A stretch of 64,000 bases of DNA, taken from Primulina eburnea. Taxonomy: Eukaryota; Streptophyta; Magnoliopsida; Lamiales; Gesneriaceae. Under the pieces are notes generated by a model, which saw nothing but the letters and a program-made list of their open reading frames with translations, was not told the DNA's origin and searched no databases. Positions 35,001 through 45,711 of the stretch are shown piece by piece. The DNA is taken from the NCBI RefSeq assembly GCF_022965805.1, contig NC_133110.1:30314668-30378667 (forward strand), in the 5' to 3' direction. The translations under genes and the position numbers were made by a program. Numbering within the stretch: position 1 is the stretch's first letter; each line of letters opens with the position of its first letter.

Positions 35001-36507
35001 CTGTGGAGGAATCAATCGCATAGATGAGGTAGCCTTCCCCGCCCGCCTCTAAAGCACGACAGGCTTTCAGAGCAGATACCACTGGCATCGGAGGTCGCGC
35101 TCCCTCACCATAGAAAAACCAACTAGAGCTCTCAGTCGTACGGAACTGAACAAGCTTCTGGTAACAATCCACAGTAGCTCGGTAGGTAGTCAAAATGTCT
35201 ATACCCAAAATACAATCAAAGTCTTCCATCTCCAGAATCATAAGATTCGCAGTCAACTCGTTACCCTCAAAATCTAAAGGACAACCCATCACTAGACGCT
35301 TGGCTAAAACCGAATGACCCATCGGGGTAGAAACAGAAAGAATAACGTCTAGAGAAACATACGGTAACTTATGACGCTTAACAAATCGTGCAGAAATGAA
35401 TGAATGAGATGCTCCGGTATCTATAAGAACAAAAGCAGGAATACCGCATAAACAAAAAGTACCTGCTATGACTCTCCCGGTCTCATCTGCAGCCTGATCC
35501 TGGTTCAGCGCAAACACCTGACCTTGGGCACGAGATCGAAGATTCGAACTACCCACTGCCTGACCCTGCCTCCTCTGCTGAACAGTCGTCTGAGATCCAG
35601 AACCGGATCCTGCTCCACCTCGCAACTGAGGACAATTCTTCTTAATATGCCCCATCTCTCCGCACTGATAACAAGCTCCTGCGGCTGCTCGGCATTGCTC
35701 CGATGGATGGTTCTTCCCACAATGCGCAAAAGATTCCTTCTTCTTACCAAAACGGAAAACACCGCTAGATCGAGATCCAGATCCAGAAGAAGACGAACCA
35801 GATTTCTTGAACGACTGAGATCGAGGCCTCAAAGTACTCGGAGGTCTAGAAGAAAGAATAGCCCTACCACGCTGGAGACTGATCTCTGCCTGGCGACACC
35901 GGTTCACTAACCCATCATAAGAAGTAGGATTATCACAGACAGTGACTCGGTCAAAGATCTCCTGGTTAAGACCCTGGAGGAAATGGTCATACTTGGCCTC
36001 AGAACTGCCACTGATATGAGGAGCGAAGGGTAACAACTCGAAGAATTTCTGCTGATACTCATCAACAGACATACTCCCCTGCTTAAGGTTCAGGAGCTCA
36101 ATCGTCTTCGCCTGGCGAAGGGCTGGAGGAAAATACAGCTGCATGAAAGCTGCACAGAAATCGGCCCAAGTCACCCTACCCTGGGACTGGACTATCGGCG
36201 CAGAAGTCGATCGCCACCACTTGCGCGCACGGCCCTCGAGAAGAAAGCTAAGGGTCTCTATCTTCTGCTCCTCGGTGCACTGAAATGCACGGAAACAACT
36301 CTCCATGCGCTCTAACCAGTCCTCAGCATCATCGGGAGTCTCTCCACCGACTAGAGGCTTAGGCCCCATCTGAATAAAACGATGCAACTCAAAACGCCTA
36401 GGACCATCCCGACGATGACGATGCTCACGATGACGCCTATGATCATCCTGGTCGCCCCAACGACCTACACTCCCCTGACTACTCTCGTCATCAAAGTGGT
36501 CAGCCAT
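32089..36507 (-). CDS. gag-pol: GyF gag-pol polyprotein (intact, 1472 residues)
   Basis: The frame is open from 36645, but the likely start is the ATG at 36507 ([10 protein letters not shown]), after the primer site and LTR; the upstream codons lie in the LTR and leader. Domains: gag about 40-240 ([16 protein letters not shown]), zinc knuckle C279-C282-H287-C292, protease D363-T-G, RT about 530-790 with FIDD at 697-700, RNase H (D846, E883, D908), integrase zinc residues H1059/H1066/C1096/C1099, catalytic D1129, D1190, E1226 (exact D35E spacing) and a chromodomain-like end at 1425-1472. In that end EEATLELE stands where relatives have ATWE, an aromatic-cage-type Trp changed to Leu. Product: one polyprotein cut by its own protease. 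Probably Tekay/Del-like chromovirus. Confidence 0.95.
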   Translation of the reverse strand: MADHFDDESSQGSVGRWGDQDDHRRHREHRHRRDGPRRFELHRFIQMGPKPLVGGETPDDAEDWLERMESCFRAFQCTEEQKIETLSFLLEGRARKWWRSTSAPIVQSQGRVTWADFCAAFMQLYFPPALRQAKTIELLNLKQGSMSVDEYQQKFFELLPFAPHISGSSEAKYDHFLQGLNQEIFDRVTVCDNPTSYDGLVNRCRQAEISLQRGRAILSSRPPSTLRPRSQSFKKSGSSSSGSGSRSSGVFRFGKKKESFAHCGKNHPSEQCRAAAGACYQCGEMGHIKKNCPQLRGGAGSGSGSQTTVQQRRQGQAVGSSNLRSRAQGQVFALNQDQAADETGRVIAGTFCLCGIPAFVLIDTGASHSFISARFVKRHKLPYVSLDVILSVSTPMGHSVLAKRLVMGCPLDFEGNELTANLMILEMEDFDCILGIDILTTYRATVDCYQKLVQFRTTESSSWFFYGEGARPPMPVVSALKACRALEAGGEGYLIYAIDSSTGSVGIDDIPVVCEFPDVFPDEILGFPPVREVEFGIELMPGTAPISRAPYRLAPSEMRELKQQLQDLLDKGYIRPSVSPWGAPVLFVKKKDGSMRLCIDYRQLNRVTIKNKYPLPRIDDLFDQLQGTSVYSKIDLRSGYHQMRVRDDDISKTAFRTRYGHYEFLVMPFGLTNSPAVFMDLMNLVFRDFLDQFVVVFIDDILIYSHSVEEHVQHLRIVLQILREKQLYAKLSKCEFWIDRVVFLGHVISKEGISVDPSKIEAVLNWSRPTTVAEIRSFLGLAGYYRRFIVNFSQVARPLTQLTRKDVPFEWSSECEDSFRELRRLLTSAPVLALPSGSDGFSVYTDASFQGLGCVLTKNGHVIAYASRQLKSHEEKYPIHDLELAAIVFALKIWRHYLYGVKFEIFTDHKSLKYLFTQAELNMRQRRWMDLLKDYDCEIKYHPGSANLTADALSRKVRASALQTSAMISTIQDCCSLGFNFKHRKGMESIRVATILSEPALFARIRDAQMSDLKTQRLARLAGGDSGFHYQSNGLLCLSNRVVVPEDDNLREEILSQAHRSKLSVHPGSNKMYKDLRTRFWWKGMKRSVYQFVSKCLVCQQVKAEHRRPGGLLLNLPIPEWKWEHITMDFITHLPLSSRNSDAIWVVVDRLTKSAHFLPYNRDFTFDRMARLYIQEIVRLHGVPVSIVSDRDPRFTSRFWGSFQSALGTSLSLSTAYHPETDGQSERTICTLEDMLRACVMDFGPAWQDHLPLIEFAYNNSYHRSIGMAPFEALYGRRCRTPLFWDEVGERHVEGPELVQQAIDKVAVIKKRIKIAQDRQASYANTKRRPLYFQPGEKVFLRVSPFRRILRFGLKGKLSPRFIGPFEILECVGDLAYRLALPPYLSVIHDVFHVSLLRRYVADESHILHPSEVQLESDLSYVERPVQILDRKDKVLRNKIIPLVLVQWQRRGTEEATLELESRMRSEHPELF

Positions 36508-36583
36508 CGCTACAAGATAGAATGGGGTAAAATGGTCAACGAAAATCCCAAAACAGAAATCTATATCCCAAAATCGTAAGCAT

Positions 36584-36595
36584 GCTCTGATACCA
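36584..36595 (-). promoter_or_regulatory. GyF primer-binding site (initiator Met tRNA)
   Basis: In sense TGGTATCAGAGC, a full match to the Met primer, 4 bases from the LTR end (TACA then TTTA). The ATG of gag lies 77 bases further on. Confidence 0.9.
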
Positions 36596-36599
36596 TAAA

Positions 36600-38082
36600 T
36601 GTAGTGACCCGTTCCAGAATCACCTACTAGTTGAGAACTAAGCATGCAATTAACTTAATTAATAAAAATCAGAGATAACAGCGGAAATATGGTTAACAAC
36701 AATAGTTTATACAACCCAATCGAAATCCAAAATACTCAACTAACTGAAAGTATCTGCTACAATCATATCAAATCAAATGGAAAACACTGAAAACTAAACC
36801 AACCAGCTACTCAATGTCCTCCTCCTGCTCCTCCTGAGCCATCCAACCTGAGGCCTGCCCCGTGGAAATGGGGTGTCCAAGATAAACAAAACCGAGGACG
36901 TGAGCGATAAGAACGCCCAGTACAAAAGCATGAGTATACAAACCTATATGAAATGCACATGCTATGATATGATACCAGGGTAGTCAAGAAACAGGAGTCA
37001 CAAAAGATCTCAAAATGCTCAGTCTAGAGGCGCCAAGTGGATAGTGCCGCGCGGTACTACCTCTGGGTCACTGCATCCACTGCAAGAACAGACGTGGACC
37101 TAAAATGTCCCGGATCACCGAAGCCCTCCCGACCCGTCGGCCACTGTGTACTCTCGGTGTCCATGCGTCCACAAGACAAGACAGGGCTGAGAGGCCCCAC
37201 AAGATATATAGCTTATCTCGAAAGAGATACAGCTCAACAGTAAAGGCTATCTCGAAGGAGATACGGCTCAACATGAAATGCAACATGCATCATAAATCGT
37301 GACATAATAGCATGCATCATATGACATATAACAATGCACCACATAATCATGCAACACATATAAGAATGTATACTCGACCAGGATATCTCGGATAGTACTT
37401 TCGTACCTCTATCACAGCAATCCTAATCCACTGGAATAACCAGACAACAGGTCTAGTCCAAGCCTATTCATCAAGTGAAAACCATCACTAAAACTTATCT
37501 ACCAGACTTAACTAGATAATCCTGAGATAATACTGATACAATTCCAAACCTTCGTCCGTCGCTAGCCCACTGATGCCGCTAGCTCCCAACTAGAGCACAG
37601 CTCCGCTACAAGACCAGCAGCTCCCCGCTAGTGCCCGAACCTCGGAAAAAGACTAGAATCTCACAGAAACGACTGAAATGCTATGGAACTCTCTGAATTG
37701 GCGAGTCACAAATGAAGCCTCGCACCTCTATTTATAGCCAATGTTCGGACGATCCGAACCATTTCGGAAGCTCCGATCCGGCACACTTCGGACGGTCCGA
37801 ACTCTGATCGGACGATCCGATCCTTGCATGACTTCCACGAGTACAGCCACCTGTCTCGGACGATCCGAACCCCAATCGGATGATCCGAACCTTACCACAT
37901 GTCCAGAACCCTTCCACGTGTCCAGCCACCTGTCTCGGACGGTCCGACACCTGGCTCGGACGATCCGAACTCATCGGACGATCCGAACTCATCGGACGAT
38001 CCGAACTTGTTCGGTCCTTCCGATCCCACCGAAAATATAATTAATCCGATAATTAACTCAAATTAGGAATCGGGTTACTACA
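36600..38082 (-). repeat. GyF 5' LTR (right copy)
   Basis: 1483 bp, the same length as the left copy. Differences seen are at 37748 (C versus T), 37727 (A versus G) and one within ACCACATGTCC near 37899. Palindrome array at 37743-38026; TATA at 37729-37736. Confidence 0.95.
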
Positions 38083-38549
38083 CTATGACGCTTATCTTGA
38101 AATTGTTTCCATAAACGGAGAAGTTCAATATGCACATGTCCACTAGAATGCGTCTCAAGAGTCAATAAGATGTTATCCAAAGACTCCTTACTCAGCCCAT
38201 TCTTAATGAAACCAATTTTATCTTCTCTGTTATCGGAAACACATCCCAAAGATCTGCATCGTTTGTCACAAGTCCATCTTGCACACTTATGACAAACCCC
38301 TAAACTTTTTGCCCTTCGTTTTTTCGCATAAGTGCTTTTTCCTAATCCAAGCAAATACCGAATGAGCAATGACTGTGGAACTTCTCCTCCTAATCGGACC
38401 TTAGCTTCAATTACAAGACGAATATCTTCTGGAATTCCTTTTTGCATTAGCAATCTCAATCTTTCACACCTTCCTGCATAAATTTTTCTTAAAACATTTT
38501 CAGAAACAGAGGGAAAATATTTACAAATTTTTGAGAGAATTTCATCCAT
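38083..38549 (-). pseudogene. Cys-rich basic ORF of AthE, resembling carlavirus-type nucleic-acid-binding protein; split by GyF
   Basis: ATG 38549 (MDEILSKICK), open for 156 codons until GyF; the tail is at 30360-30443. The core is a basic stretch with STYAKKRRAKSLG (72-84) followed by Cys at 86, 89, 94, 98 and 103. This order, an S-x-YA-x-x-RRA-x-x-LG basic motif joined to a Cys cluster, is what I know from the nucleic-acid-binding/Cys-rich proteins of carlaviruses and relatives. These bind nucleic acid and are reported to act as silencing suppressors or regulators. The match rests on motif recall, not a search, and the Cys spacing is shorter than typical. It sits directly after integrase on the same strand and has a splice-acceptor-like site upstream (38683). 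It could also be an unrelated zinc protein. Confidence 0.6.
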
Positions 38550-38682
38550 TTTGAAAAGAAAAGAAATGATTTTTTTTTTATATTTGTATCAGCAATTGTG
38601 GGAAACTGATTTAACCGACTATGAGAGTCACGGAGTACCGTTATCCGCCATTTAACCGGGAAAATAAAAAGATTAAGGAAAC

Positions 38683-38705
38683 CTGAAATAAAAACAAACA
38701 AAATT
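38683..38705 (-). promoter_or_regulatory. Candidate 3' splice acceptor before the Cys-rich ORF
   Basis: In sense, TTTGTTTGTTTTTATTTCAG ends at 38683, just after the pol stop and about 130 bases before the ATG at 38549. It resembles the site before LOG. Confidence 0.45.
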
Positions 38706-38722
38706 AAATGCAACATAAAAAT

Positions 38723-40230
38723 TTAAGGATCAGAAAGGGAAATAAACTCTTCTTGAAAGATTTCATTTTCCAAAAATGGTTTAAGCCTTTGTCCATTCAC
38801 TTTAAAAACATCACCATTTTTAGGATTTTCAATATCCACAGCTCCATAAGGATACACATGCTTTATAACATATGGGCCTGTCCATCTTGATCGTAATTTT
38901 CCTGGGAATATGTGAAGTCGAGAATTATAAAGCAAAACTTTTTTACCAATCTCAAAAGATTTTCTAAGAATTGTTTTATCATGAAATGATTTGATTTTTG
39001 CTTTATAAATCCTTGAATTCTCATACGCATCATTTCTGAGTTCATCAAGTTCATTAAGTTGCAATTTACGCAATTTGTTGGCATCATCCATGCTTGAATT
39101 TAAAGTGTTGATCGCCCAATAAGCTTTATGTTCCAATTCCACAGGCAAATGACAATGTTTTCCATAAACCAACCTATAGGGAGACATATTCAATGATGTT
39201 TTAAAAGCTGTTCGATATGCCCACAGTGCATCATTAAGTCGCAGAGACAATCTTTTCTATTTGAGTTAACAGTTTTTTCCAAAATTTGCTTTATCTCCCT
39301 ATTAGCTAATTCAACTTGTCCATTTGTTTGAGGATGATAAGGAGTTGTTACTTTGTGAGTAATACCATATTTTTTCATTAATGAAGCAAATGGTTTATTA
39401 ATAAAGTGAGTTCCCCCATCACTTATCATAGCTCGAGGAATTCCGAATCTACTAAAAATATTTTCTTTCAAAAATTTGATGACGATTTTATGATCATTTG
39501 TTCGACATGGAATTGCCTCTATCCATTTGGAAACATAATCAACTGCAACTAAAATATACAAGTATCCAAACGACGGTGGAAAAGGTCCCATAAAATCAAT
39601 TCCCCAACAGTCAAAGATTTCAATTTCAATGATAGGATTCAAAGGCATCATGTTTCTTTTTGAAATTGCACCCAATTTTTGACAATTTTCACAGATCTTG
39701 CAGATTTCGTGGGTGTCTTTAAACAAAGTGGGCCAATAAAATCCACACTGCAAAATTTTTGCAGCCGTTTTCTTTGAAGAAAAATGTCCTCCGCATGCTT
39801 CTGAATGACAAAATTTAATGACACTACTTACCTCATTGTCGGGTATGCAACGTCGAAAAATTTGATCTGGACAGTACGGATCATCCCAATAAAAGTTTTT
39901 TACCTCATTCAAAAATTTTCTCTTATCTTGGGAACTCCATTGCGGTGGCATTTTTCCTGTCACAAGAAAATTTACTATATTAGCAAACCAAGGTGTAGTA
40001 GTAACTGAAAATAGATGTTCATCAGGAAAATTATCATTAATTGGTGTCATTTCACAAGATGATCCTGTTACTAGTCTCGATAAATGATCGGCTACGACAT
40101 TCTCGGTTCCTTTTTTATCTTTGATCACAATGTCAAATTCTTGGAGCAACAAAATCCATCGTATCAGTCGTGGCTTTGCATCCTGTTTCGTCAACAAATA
40201 TCTAATAGCAGAATGAACAGTAACACACAA
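38723..40230 (-). pseudogene. pol: AthE RNase H end and integrase, one frameshift
   Basis: Reading from about 40230: [21 protein letters not shown] (RNase H), [11 protein letters not shown], integrase zinc region ([30 protein letters not shown]), core ([38 protein letters not shown]). A one-base deletion at about 39245 shifts frame at NRKDC/LRLND. The other frame goes on [22 protein letters not shown] to the stop at 38723, with the C-terminal [20 protein letters not shown] motif of Athila/Tat integrases. No chromodomain is seen. Confidence 0.9.
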
Positions 40231-41797
40231 AAGTTGTTGATCCAATCAAATAAGAACGAAATTTATCTAATGCAAATATTACAGCAAGTAGTTCTTTTTC
40301 AGTTGTGGAGTAATTCATTTGAGCATTGTTTAAAGTTCTACTTGCATAATATACCACATAAGGCTTACCGTTTCTTCTTTGACCCAGTACTGCACCGACT
40401 GCATAATCACTCGCATCGCACATGATTTCAAATGGTAAAGACCAGTCAGGAGGTTGCATGATAGGAGCTGATGTTAAATGTCGAATGATTTTATCAAAAG
40501 CATTTTGACATTCTTGAGTCCACTCAAATGCAGTGTCTTTTGTTAAGAGGTTACAAATGAGTTTAGAGATTAAACTAAAGTCCTTTATAAACCTCATATA
40601 AAATCCAGCATGTCCCAAAAATGATCGAATTTCTTTAATGGTTTTTGGAGAGGGTAAATTGGCAATGATATCAACTTTTGCTTTATCAACTTCAATTCCA
40701 TGAGATGACACGACATGTCCCAAAACAATTCCAGAAGTAATCATGTAATGACATTTTTCCCAATTTAAAATAAGACCTTTTTCCTCGCATCTTTTTAAAA
40801 CTTTTTCCAAATTTTCAAGACAATTATCAAATGTATTCCCAAAGACAGTTAAATCATCCATGAAAATTTCCAAACAATTTTCAACCATGTCGCAAAAAAT
40901 GCTTAGCATACATCTTTGAAATGTTGCTGGGGCATTGCATAATCCAAATGGCATCCTTCTAAATGCAAATGTTCCAAAAGGACATGTGAATGTAGTTTTA
41001 TCTTGATCTTCGAGTGCAATGGGAATTTGATAATAGCCTGAATATCCGTCAAGAAAACAGTAGTAGGGATGACCAGCTACTCTTTCTAAAATTTGATCCA
41101 AAAATGGTAATGGAAAATGATCTTTTCTAGTGGCATCATTTAATTTTCTATAGTCAATACACATCCGCCAACTAGATGGGACTCTACTTGTTAACAATTC
41201 ACCTTTTTCATTTTTTATCACTGTGATGCCAGATTTTTTTGGAACTACTTGTGTTGGACTTACCCACTTACTATCAGAAATAGGGTAGATAATCCCAACA
41301 TCAAGTAGTTTGAGAACTTCAGTTTTCACAACATCTTTCATGTGTGGATTTAATCTCCTTTGTGGTTGTTGAGATGTTTTAGCATTTTCTTCTAAATGAA
41401 TTTTGTGTGTGCAAATTAGTGGATTAATGCCCTTGAGATCTTTCAGTGTCCAACCAATTGCATTTTTATGTCTTTTAAGCATATCAACTAATTTACCTTC
41501 TTGATCACTTTCTAGTTTGGAAGAAATTACCACTGGATATGTTTCATCTTCTCCAAGAAATGCATACTTCAATTCTTCTGGCAAGGGTTTTAACTCCAAT
41601 ATGGGTGGTTCGTCTTTGTTCTCATATTTCGCCTCAAATTCTTTCTCTGATCCTGTTAACGAGTGATACCTGATAAAATCATCAAAATCAATTTCAATAT
41701 TTTCTTTAACAGTTTCAATTGAACAAATATCTAATTGATCACGAGTACTCCCTTCTTGAATGTTTTCTTCCACAAGAGTTTCAATAAGATTTTCATC
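40231..41797 (-). pseudogene. pol: AthE reverse transcriptase and RNase H start
   Basis: In frame with gag and protease but separated from protease by a TAA (41800-41798). RT motifs: RRLNPHMKDVVKTEVLKLLD, WVSPTQVVPKKSG, MCIDYRKLN, FLDGYSGYYQIPI, FGLCNAPATFQRCM and catalytic FMDDLTVF. RNase H starts MCDASDYAVGAVLGQ and STTEKELLAVIFALDKFRSYL. A one-base indel at about 40235 ends the frame in [11 protein letters not shown]. Confidence 0.92.
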
Positions 41798-42679
41798 TTA
41801 ACTTTCATCTCCTTTGTCATGTGGTTGCTTACAAAGATTAAAAACATTGAGCTCCAAGGTCATGTTGCCAAATGACAACTTCATTATTCCATTCCTGCAA
41901 TTTATAAGAGCATTAGAAGTTGCTAAAAATGGACGACCCAAAATTACAGGAATTGCATTACAAGCTTCGATAGGTTGTGTATCTAAAACAATGAAATCGA
42001 CAGGATATACAAAGTTATCAACTTGGACCAACACGTCTTCTACCATACCTCTTGGCACTTTAACAGATCTATCGGCAAGTAAAAGTGTTACCGAAGTAGG
42101 TTTTAACTCGCCTAGATTGAGTTCTTGATAAACTGAATATGGAAGTAAATTCACACTAGCTCCAAGATCAAGCAAGGCTTTTTTAATCTTTCGTTCTCCA
42201 ATAATACATGAAATAGTAGGACAACCAGGGTCTTTGTATTTCAAAGTATTATTATTTTGAATGATTGCACTTACTTGTTCGGCTAAAAATGCTTTCTTTT
42301 TCACATTCAATTTTCTTTTCACAGTGCACAAGTCTTTCAAAAATTTAGCATATGATGGTACCTGTTTTATTGCATCTAATAAAGGAATATTAACTTTTAC
42401 TTGTTTAAAAATATCATATATATCAGAATTCAAATTTGATTTTTTTGTATTTTTCAATGCATGAGGGAATGGTGGTGACACTGTCTGTTGAACCTCCTCT
42501 TCGCAAGTTATGGGTTCCACTTCCTTACCCTTTGAAGTTGATTTATCATCATCTTTACAAGGTTCAAGAATGGATTTTTCCACAACCTTACCACTTCGAA
42601 GGGTAATAACAGATTTTACCTGATCCATCGGTTGAGTTCCAGAAGTTCCAATTTGTGAATGATGATCCTTGGGATTAGG
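41798..42679 (-). pseudogene. pol: AthE protease region
   Basis: In the same frame as gag, after its TAG. It holds VITLRSGKVVE, the Athila-typical protease active site LLDLGASVNLLPYSVY (DLGA in place of DTGA), VPRGMVEDVLVQVD and VILGRPFLATSNALI. It ends at TAA 41800-41798 (after GDES); the frame continues beyond as DENLIETLVEEN, so the stop looks like a mutation. Confidence 0.88.
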
Positions 42680-43951
42680 CTAAGGTTGTGAAGGAAATTT
42701 ACCTTTCTCATTAACATTAAGTGCAGATGCAAATTTAGCAAGAGTAACTTTCAAATCTGTCATGGTTTGAGCAGTTTGAGTATTGATAGACTCTTGCTTT
42801 GCAATGAAAGAATTCAATGTATCTTCCAAATTTCTTTTCGGTGGAGGAACATAAGGTGCATAATTTTGAAAATTTTGTTGATTTTGAAAATGTGGTTGCG
42901 GAAATTGTGCAGCATTATCATTCCTCCAACTAAAATTTGGATGGTTTCGCCAACCTGGATTGTAATTTTGAGAAAATGGTTCAAAATTTGGCCTTTTGAA
43001 ATTGTTCAAAACATTGGCTTTTTCATGGAGACATTCTTTAAAAGAGGGCAAAGTGGGACAATCTTTTGTAAAATGATCACTTGTATCACAGATGTGACAC
43101 GCCATTTCTTGAACAGATTTTAATTGACCATTCTTTTTCAATTCAAGTGCTTCAACTTTTCTTGCCAAAGAAGTAAATCTAGCTTGAAGATCATGTTCAT
43201 CTTTGAGAGTGTACATACCTCCACCAGATGTAGGAGATTGAATCTTGTTTGATGGTTCGATTGTACCTATAGTGTCCCAATTTTGAGCATTTTCAGCTAA
43301 TGAATCAAGATACTCAATTGCCTCGTTTGGATCTTTATCTTCAAATGTTCCATTACACATAAATTCAACCATTTGCCTATCTTTAGGTGTTAAGCCTTCA
43401 TAAAATTGAGAAACAACTCTCCAAATTTCAAAACCATGATGTGGACAAAGATTAAGCAATTCTTTGTATCTATCCCAACATTGATAAAAAGTTTCTCCTT
43501 GTTTTTGAGTGAAAGTGATGATTTGCCTTTTGAAAGAATTTGTTCTATGAGATGGAAAAAACTTTTTCAAAAATTGTTGTTGCAATTCATCCCAAGTTCG
43601 AATGGATCCCGATCTAAGATTTTGTAGCCAAGTTTTAGCTTTATCTTTTAAAGAAAAAGGAAAAAGCTTAAGTCGAATGGTGTTCATGCTACAATTTAGA
43701 TCATTATATGTGTTGCACACTTCTTCAAACTCTCGTAAATGCATGTATGGATTTTCAGAATCTAAGCCATGAAAGTTGGGTAAAAGTTGGATAATACCAG
43801 GCTTAAAATTGAAATGAGATGCATCAGGGGGAAAAACTAGACATGAAGGTGTACGTGTAGGATTCATGTGATCTCTAAGAGTTCTTCGTCTATCATGATC
43901 ATGTTGAGATTGAATTTCATCTTCATTTTCTTGGATGGGTTCTTCCGCCAT
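42680..43951 (-). pseudogene. gag: AthE gag (423 codons to an in-frame TAG)
   Basis: Start chosen at 43951 (MAEEPIQENE); upstream codons are hydrophobic leader noise. The retrotransposon gag core is LLPNFHGLDSENPYMHLREF (57-76), KAKTWLQNLRSGSI and FYEGLTPKDRQMVEFM. Zinc knuckle C285-C288-H293-C298. The TAG at 42682-42680 (SQP, stop, PNPK) is in frame with protease. A CAG codon here in an intact parent would give one gag-pol reading. It may be a mutation or, less likely, a readthrough site. Confidence 0.9.
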
Positions 43952-44123
43952 GTTTTTTAAAAATAAAGGGTTATTTCGAATGAGTCGACCACTAAGTGTA
44001 CGTGACCAAATGCTCATGCAAATGCAAATGCAAAAGAATAAAAACACACAAAAGCAATAAATATTCAAATAAATAAAAATAAACTATAAACAAAATTAAA
44101 TAGACTTGAAATTAAATTATACT

Positions 44124-44141
44124 TCCCCGGCAACGGCGCCA
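44124..44141 (-). promoter_or_regulatory. AthE primer-binding site (Athila type)
   Basis: In sense TGGCGCCGTTGCCGGGGA, the primer site characteristic of Athila elements (complementary to tRNA-Asp as I recall), a few bases after the LTR end CGCAACA. Confidence 0.88.
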
Positions 44142-44147
44142 AAAACT

Positions 44148-45711
44148 TGTTGCGACTTTGATTGTTGCACTCCCAAGAGCAGGTTGTCCACAAGTAGTAT
44201 AATTCGGTGAGTCCGAATATCGTATCCACAGGGAAGCAAAGGTAATTACAAGTCCACTACAATGTCTTTTTGTTTTTGTTTTTGTTTCTTTTTAATTTTA
44301 ATTGAATCTTTAATGGGTAAATTTTAATTGTTCAAATTTTAATTTAAGTAGTTGAGATTAAAGGATCCACTCTTGGCATTTTAATAAAATTAACATTAAT
44401 GAACAATATTGAAATCCACTTAATAAAATGGTTCCAATATATTAAATAATCATATTTATATTATGTTATATATTATTATCTTATAAGTATATATACCAAA
44501 ACTTATAAATGTGGTCAAGTATTTATTGTGCTATATATATTTGTAAACACTAAATCAAGGTTCCCACTTTAAATGGTTGGTAAAACCAAACTAACATTTA
44601 AATGGTACCAAGAAAATATTATTATGATATATTTATATATAGTAAATCAAGGAATCCAAGTTAAATGGTTGGTAAAACCAAACTAACATTTAAATGGTTC
44701 CAAGAATTTAATATTATAATATATTTATATATAATAAATCAAGGCATCCACTTTAAATGGTTGGTAATACCAAACTAACATTTAAATGGTTCCAAGAATT
44801 TAGTGTAACATATAGCAACAATAAATCAAAACTCCCACTTATAAATAGGGTATAAAAATGCTTAAAGAAATAAATATAACATAAACAATAAATAATGATT
44901 AAATAATATAAACATAACTTCTTACCTTTTAATAACCTTATTATCATGCCAAGAGTTTCACCTTATCATCTCAACTTTAGGAAGTTAGCTATTCATTATT
45001 CAAAGTGTAAAACTTTGAATATGAAATTAACATGCTAATTGTATTTAAATGAAGAAATAAAGGAAAAATATAGAGAGAAATATTATGAACTCAAAGGTTT
45101 GTTCATAGAATGAGGGATATCCCAATACATTACAATACACCCCTATTTATAGTCAAATTTGGGGAGACAACTACAAATAAAATATTATTTTTTACACAAA
45201 AGTCTTCATTGGTGTTCCAAGAAATTAATATTATATTACACATCACTTTTGAAGGTCTTCTTCTTCGAATTTGCTTCTTCACATAAAATGAAACATGTGG
45301 ATAATTGAGTTGTCTAGTTGTGGTATTTTTTTCAGAATATTTGACCAAGTAATTTGAGAGATATGGTCAAAATACTAGAGCATGGTAAAACTGCCACTCC
45401 TTTGGTAACTTTAATTGTTGCTTAATTTGATCCCAATTGTGAAAGGATTTTTATCTCATGCTTGCCATCAATATTGTAGATATTAACATCAACTTTCTAC
45501 AGGTCCAAGAATCATCTTAATCCCATTTGCAATGCCAAGTTTATTCTTCTTTTATCGAACCTGTAAAAATAGTAAAAACTTATAATTACACAACAACTTA
45601 TATTTTATACAATTTATTATAAAACATATAATATTTAAACATTTAATAAAACAAAAACTATATATTTATATTATAAAACATTTAATTAATGTACAATTTT
45701 TATGTTTATCA
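44148..45711 (-). repeat. AthE 5' LTR (right copy)
   Basis: Same 1564 bp length as the left copy. Differences: C/T near 44585, one missing A near 44920, G/A near 45024, T/C near 45155, A/G near 45240, one extra T near 45450 and A/T near 45590. TATA (sense TATAAATAGGGG) at 45144-45151. Confidence 0.93.

Larger units (their letters stand above)
30444..38082 (-). mobile_element. GyF: intact, very young Ty3/gypsy retrotransposon (7639 bp)
   Basis: Perfect 5-bp duplication CTATG (30439-30443, 38083-38087). Two 1483-bp LTRs (30444-31926, 36600-38082) with 3 differences by my count. Met primer site, one intact 1472-codon gag-pol ORF and a polypurine tract are present. It is the innermost element and splits the Cys-rich ORF of AthE. 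All parts needed for autonomous transposition are visible, apart from a doubtful Trp-to-Leu change in the chromodomain-like tail. Confidence 0.96.
26700..45711 (-). mobile_element. AthE: Athila-like retrotransposon carrying a LOG gene and a virus-like Cys-rich ORF
   Basis: Two 1564-bp LTRs (26700-28263 and 44148-45711) differ by 5 substitutions and 2 one-base indels by my count. The primer site TGGCGCCGTTGCCGGGGA and a DLGAS protease mark the Athila lineage. Order on the minus strand: gag, PR, RT-RNaseH, integrase, Cys-rich ORF (split by GyF), LOG ORF, polypurine tract. Without GyF it is about 11.4 kb. Flanks are TTTTT and TTTTG, a 5-bp duplication with one mismatch; the uninterrupted site GGGGATTTTGTC is in the GyD 3' LTR. 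Confidence 0.93.

Noticed and set aside
35524..35910. Arg/Ser-rich plus-strand ORF in GyF
   Set aside because: It is antisense to the gag linker and zinc-knuckle region; the minus-strand polyprotein explains the sequence.
42680..42682. TAG between AthE gag and protease as a programmed readthrough site
   Set aside because: A second in-frame stop and two frameshifts follow downstream, and a CAG codon fits the context, so decay is simpler. Not excluded.
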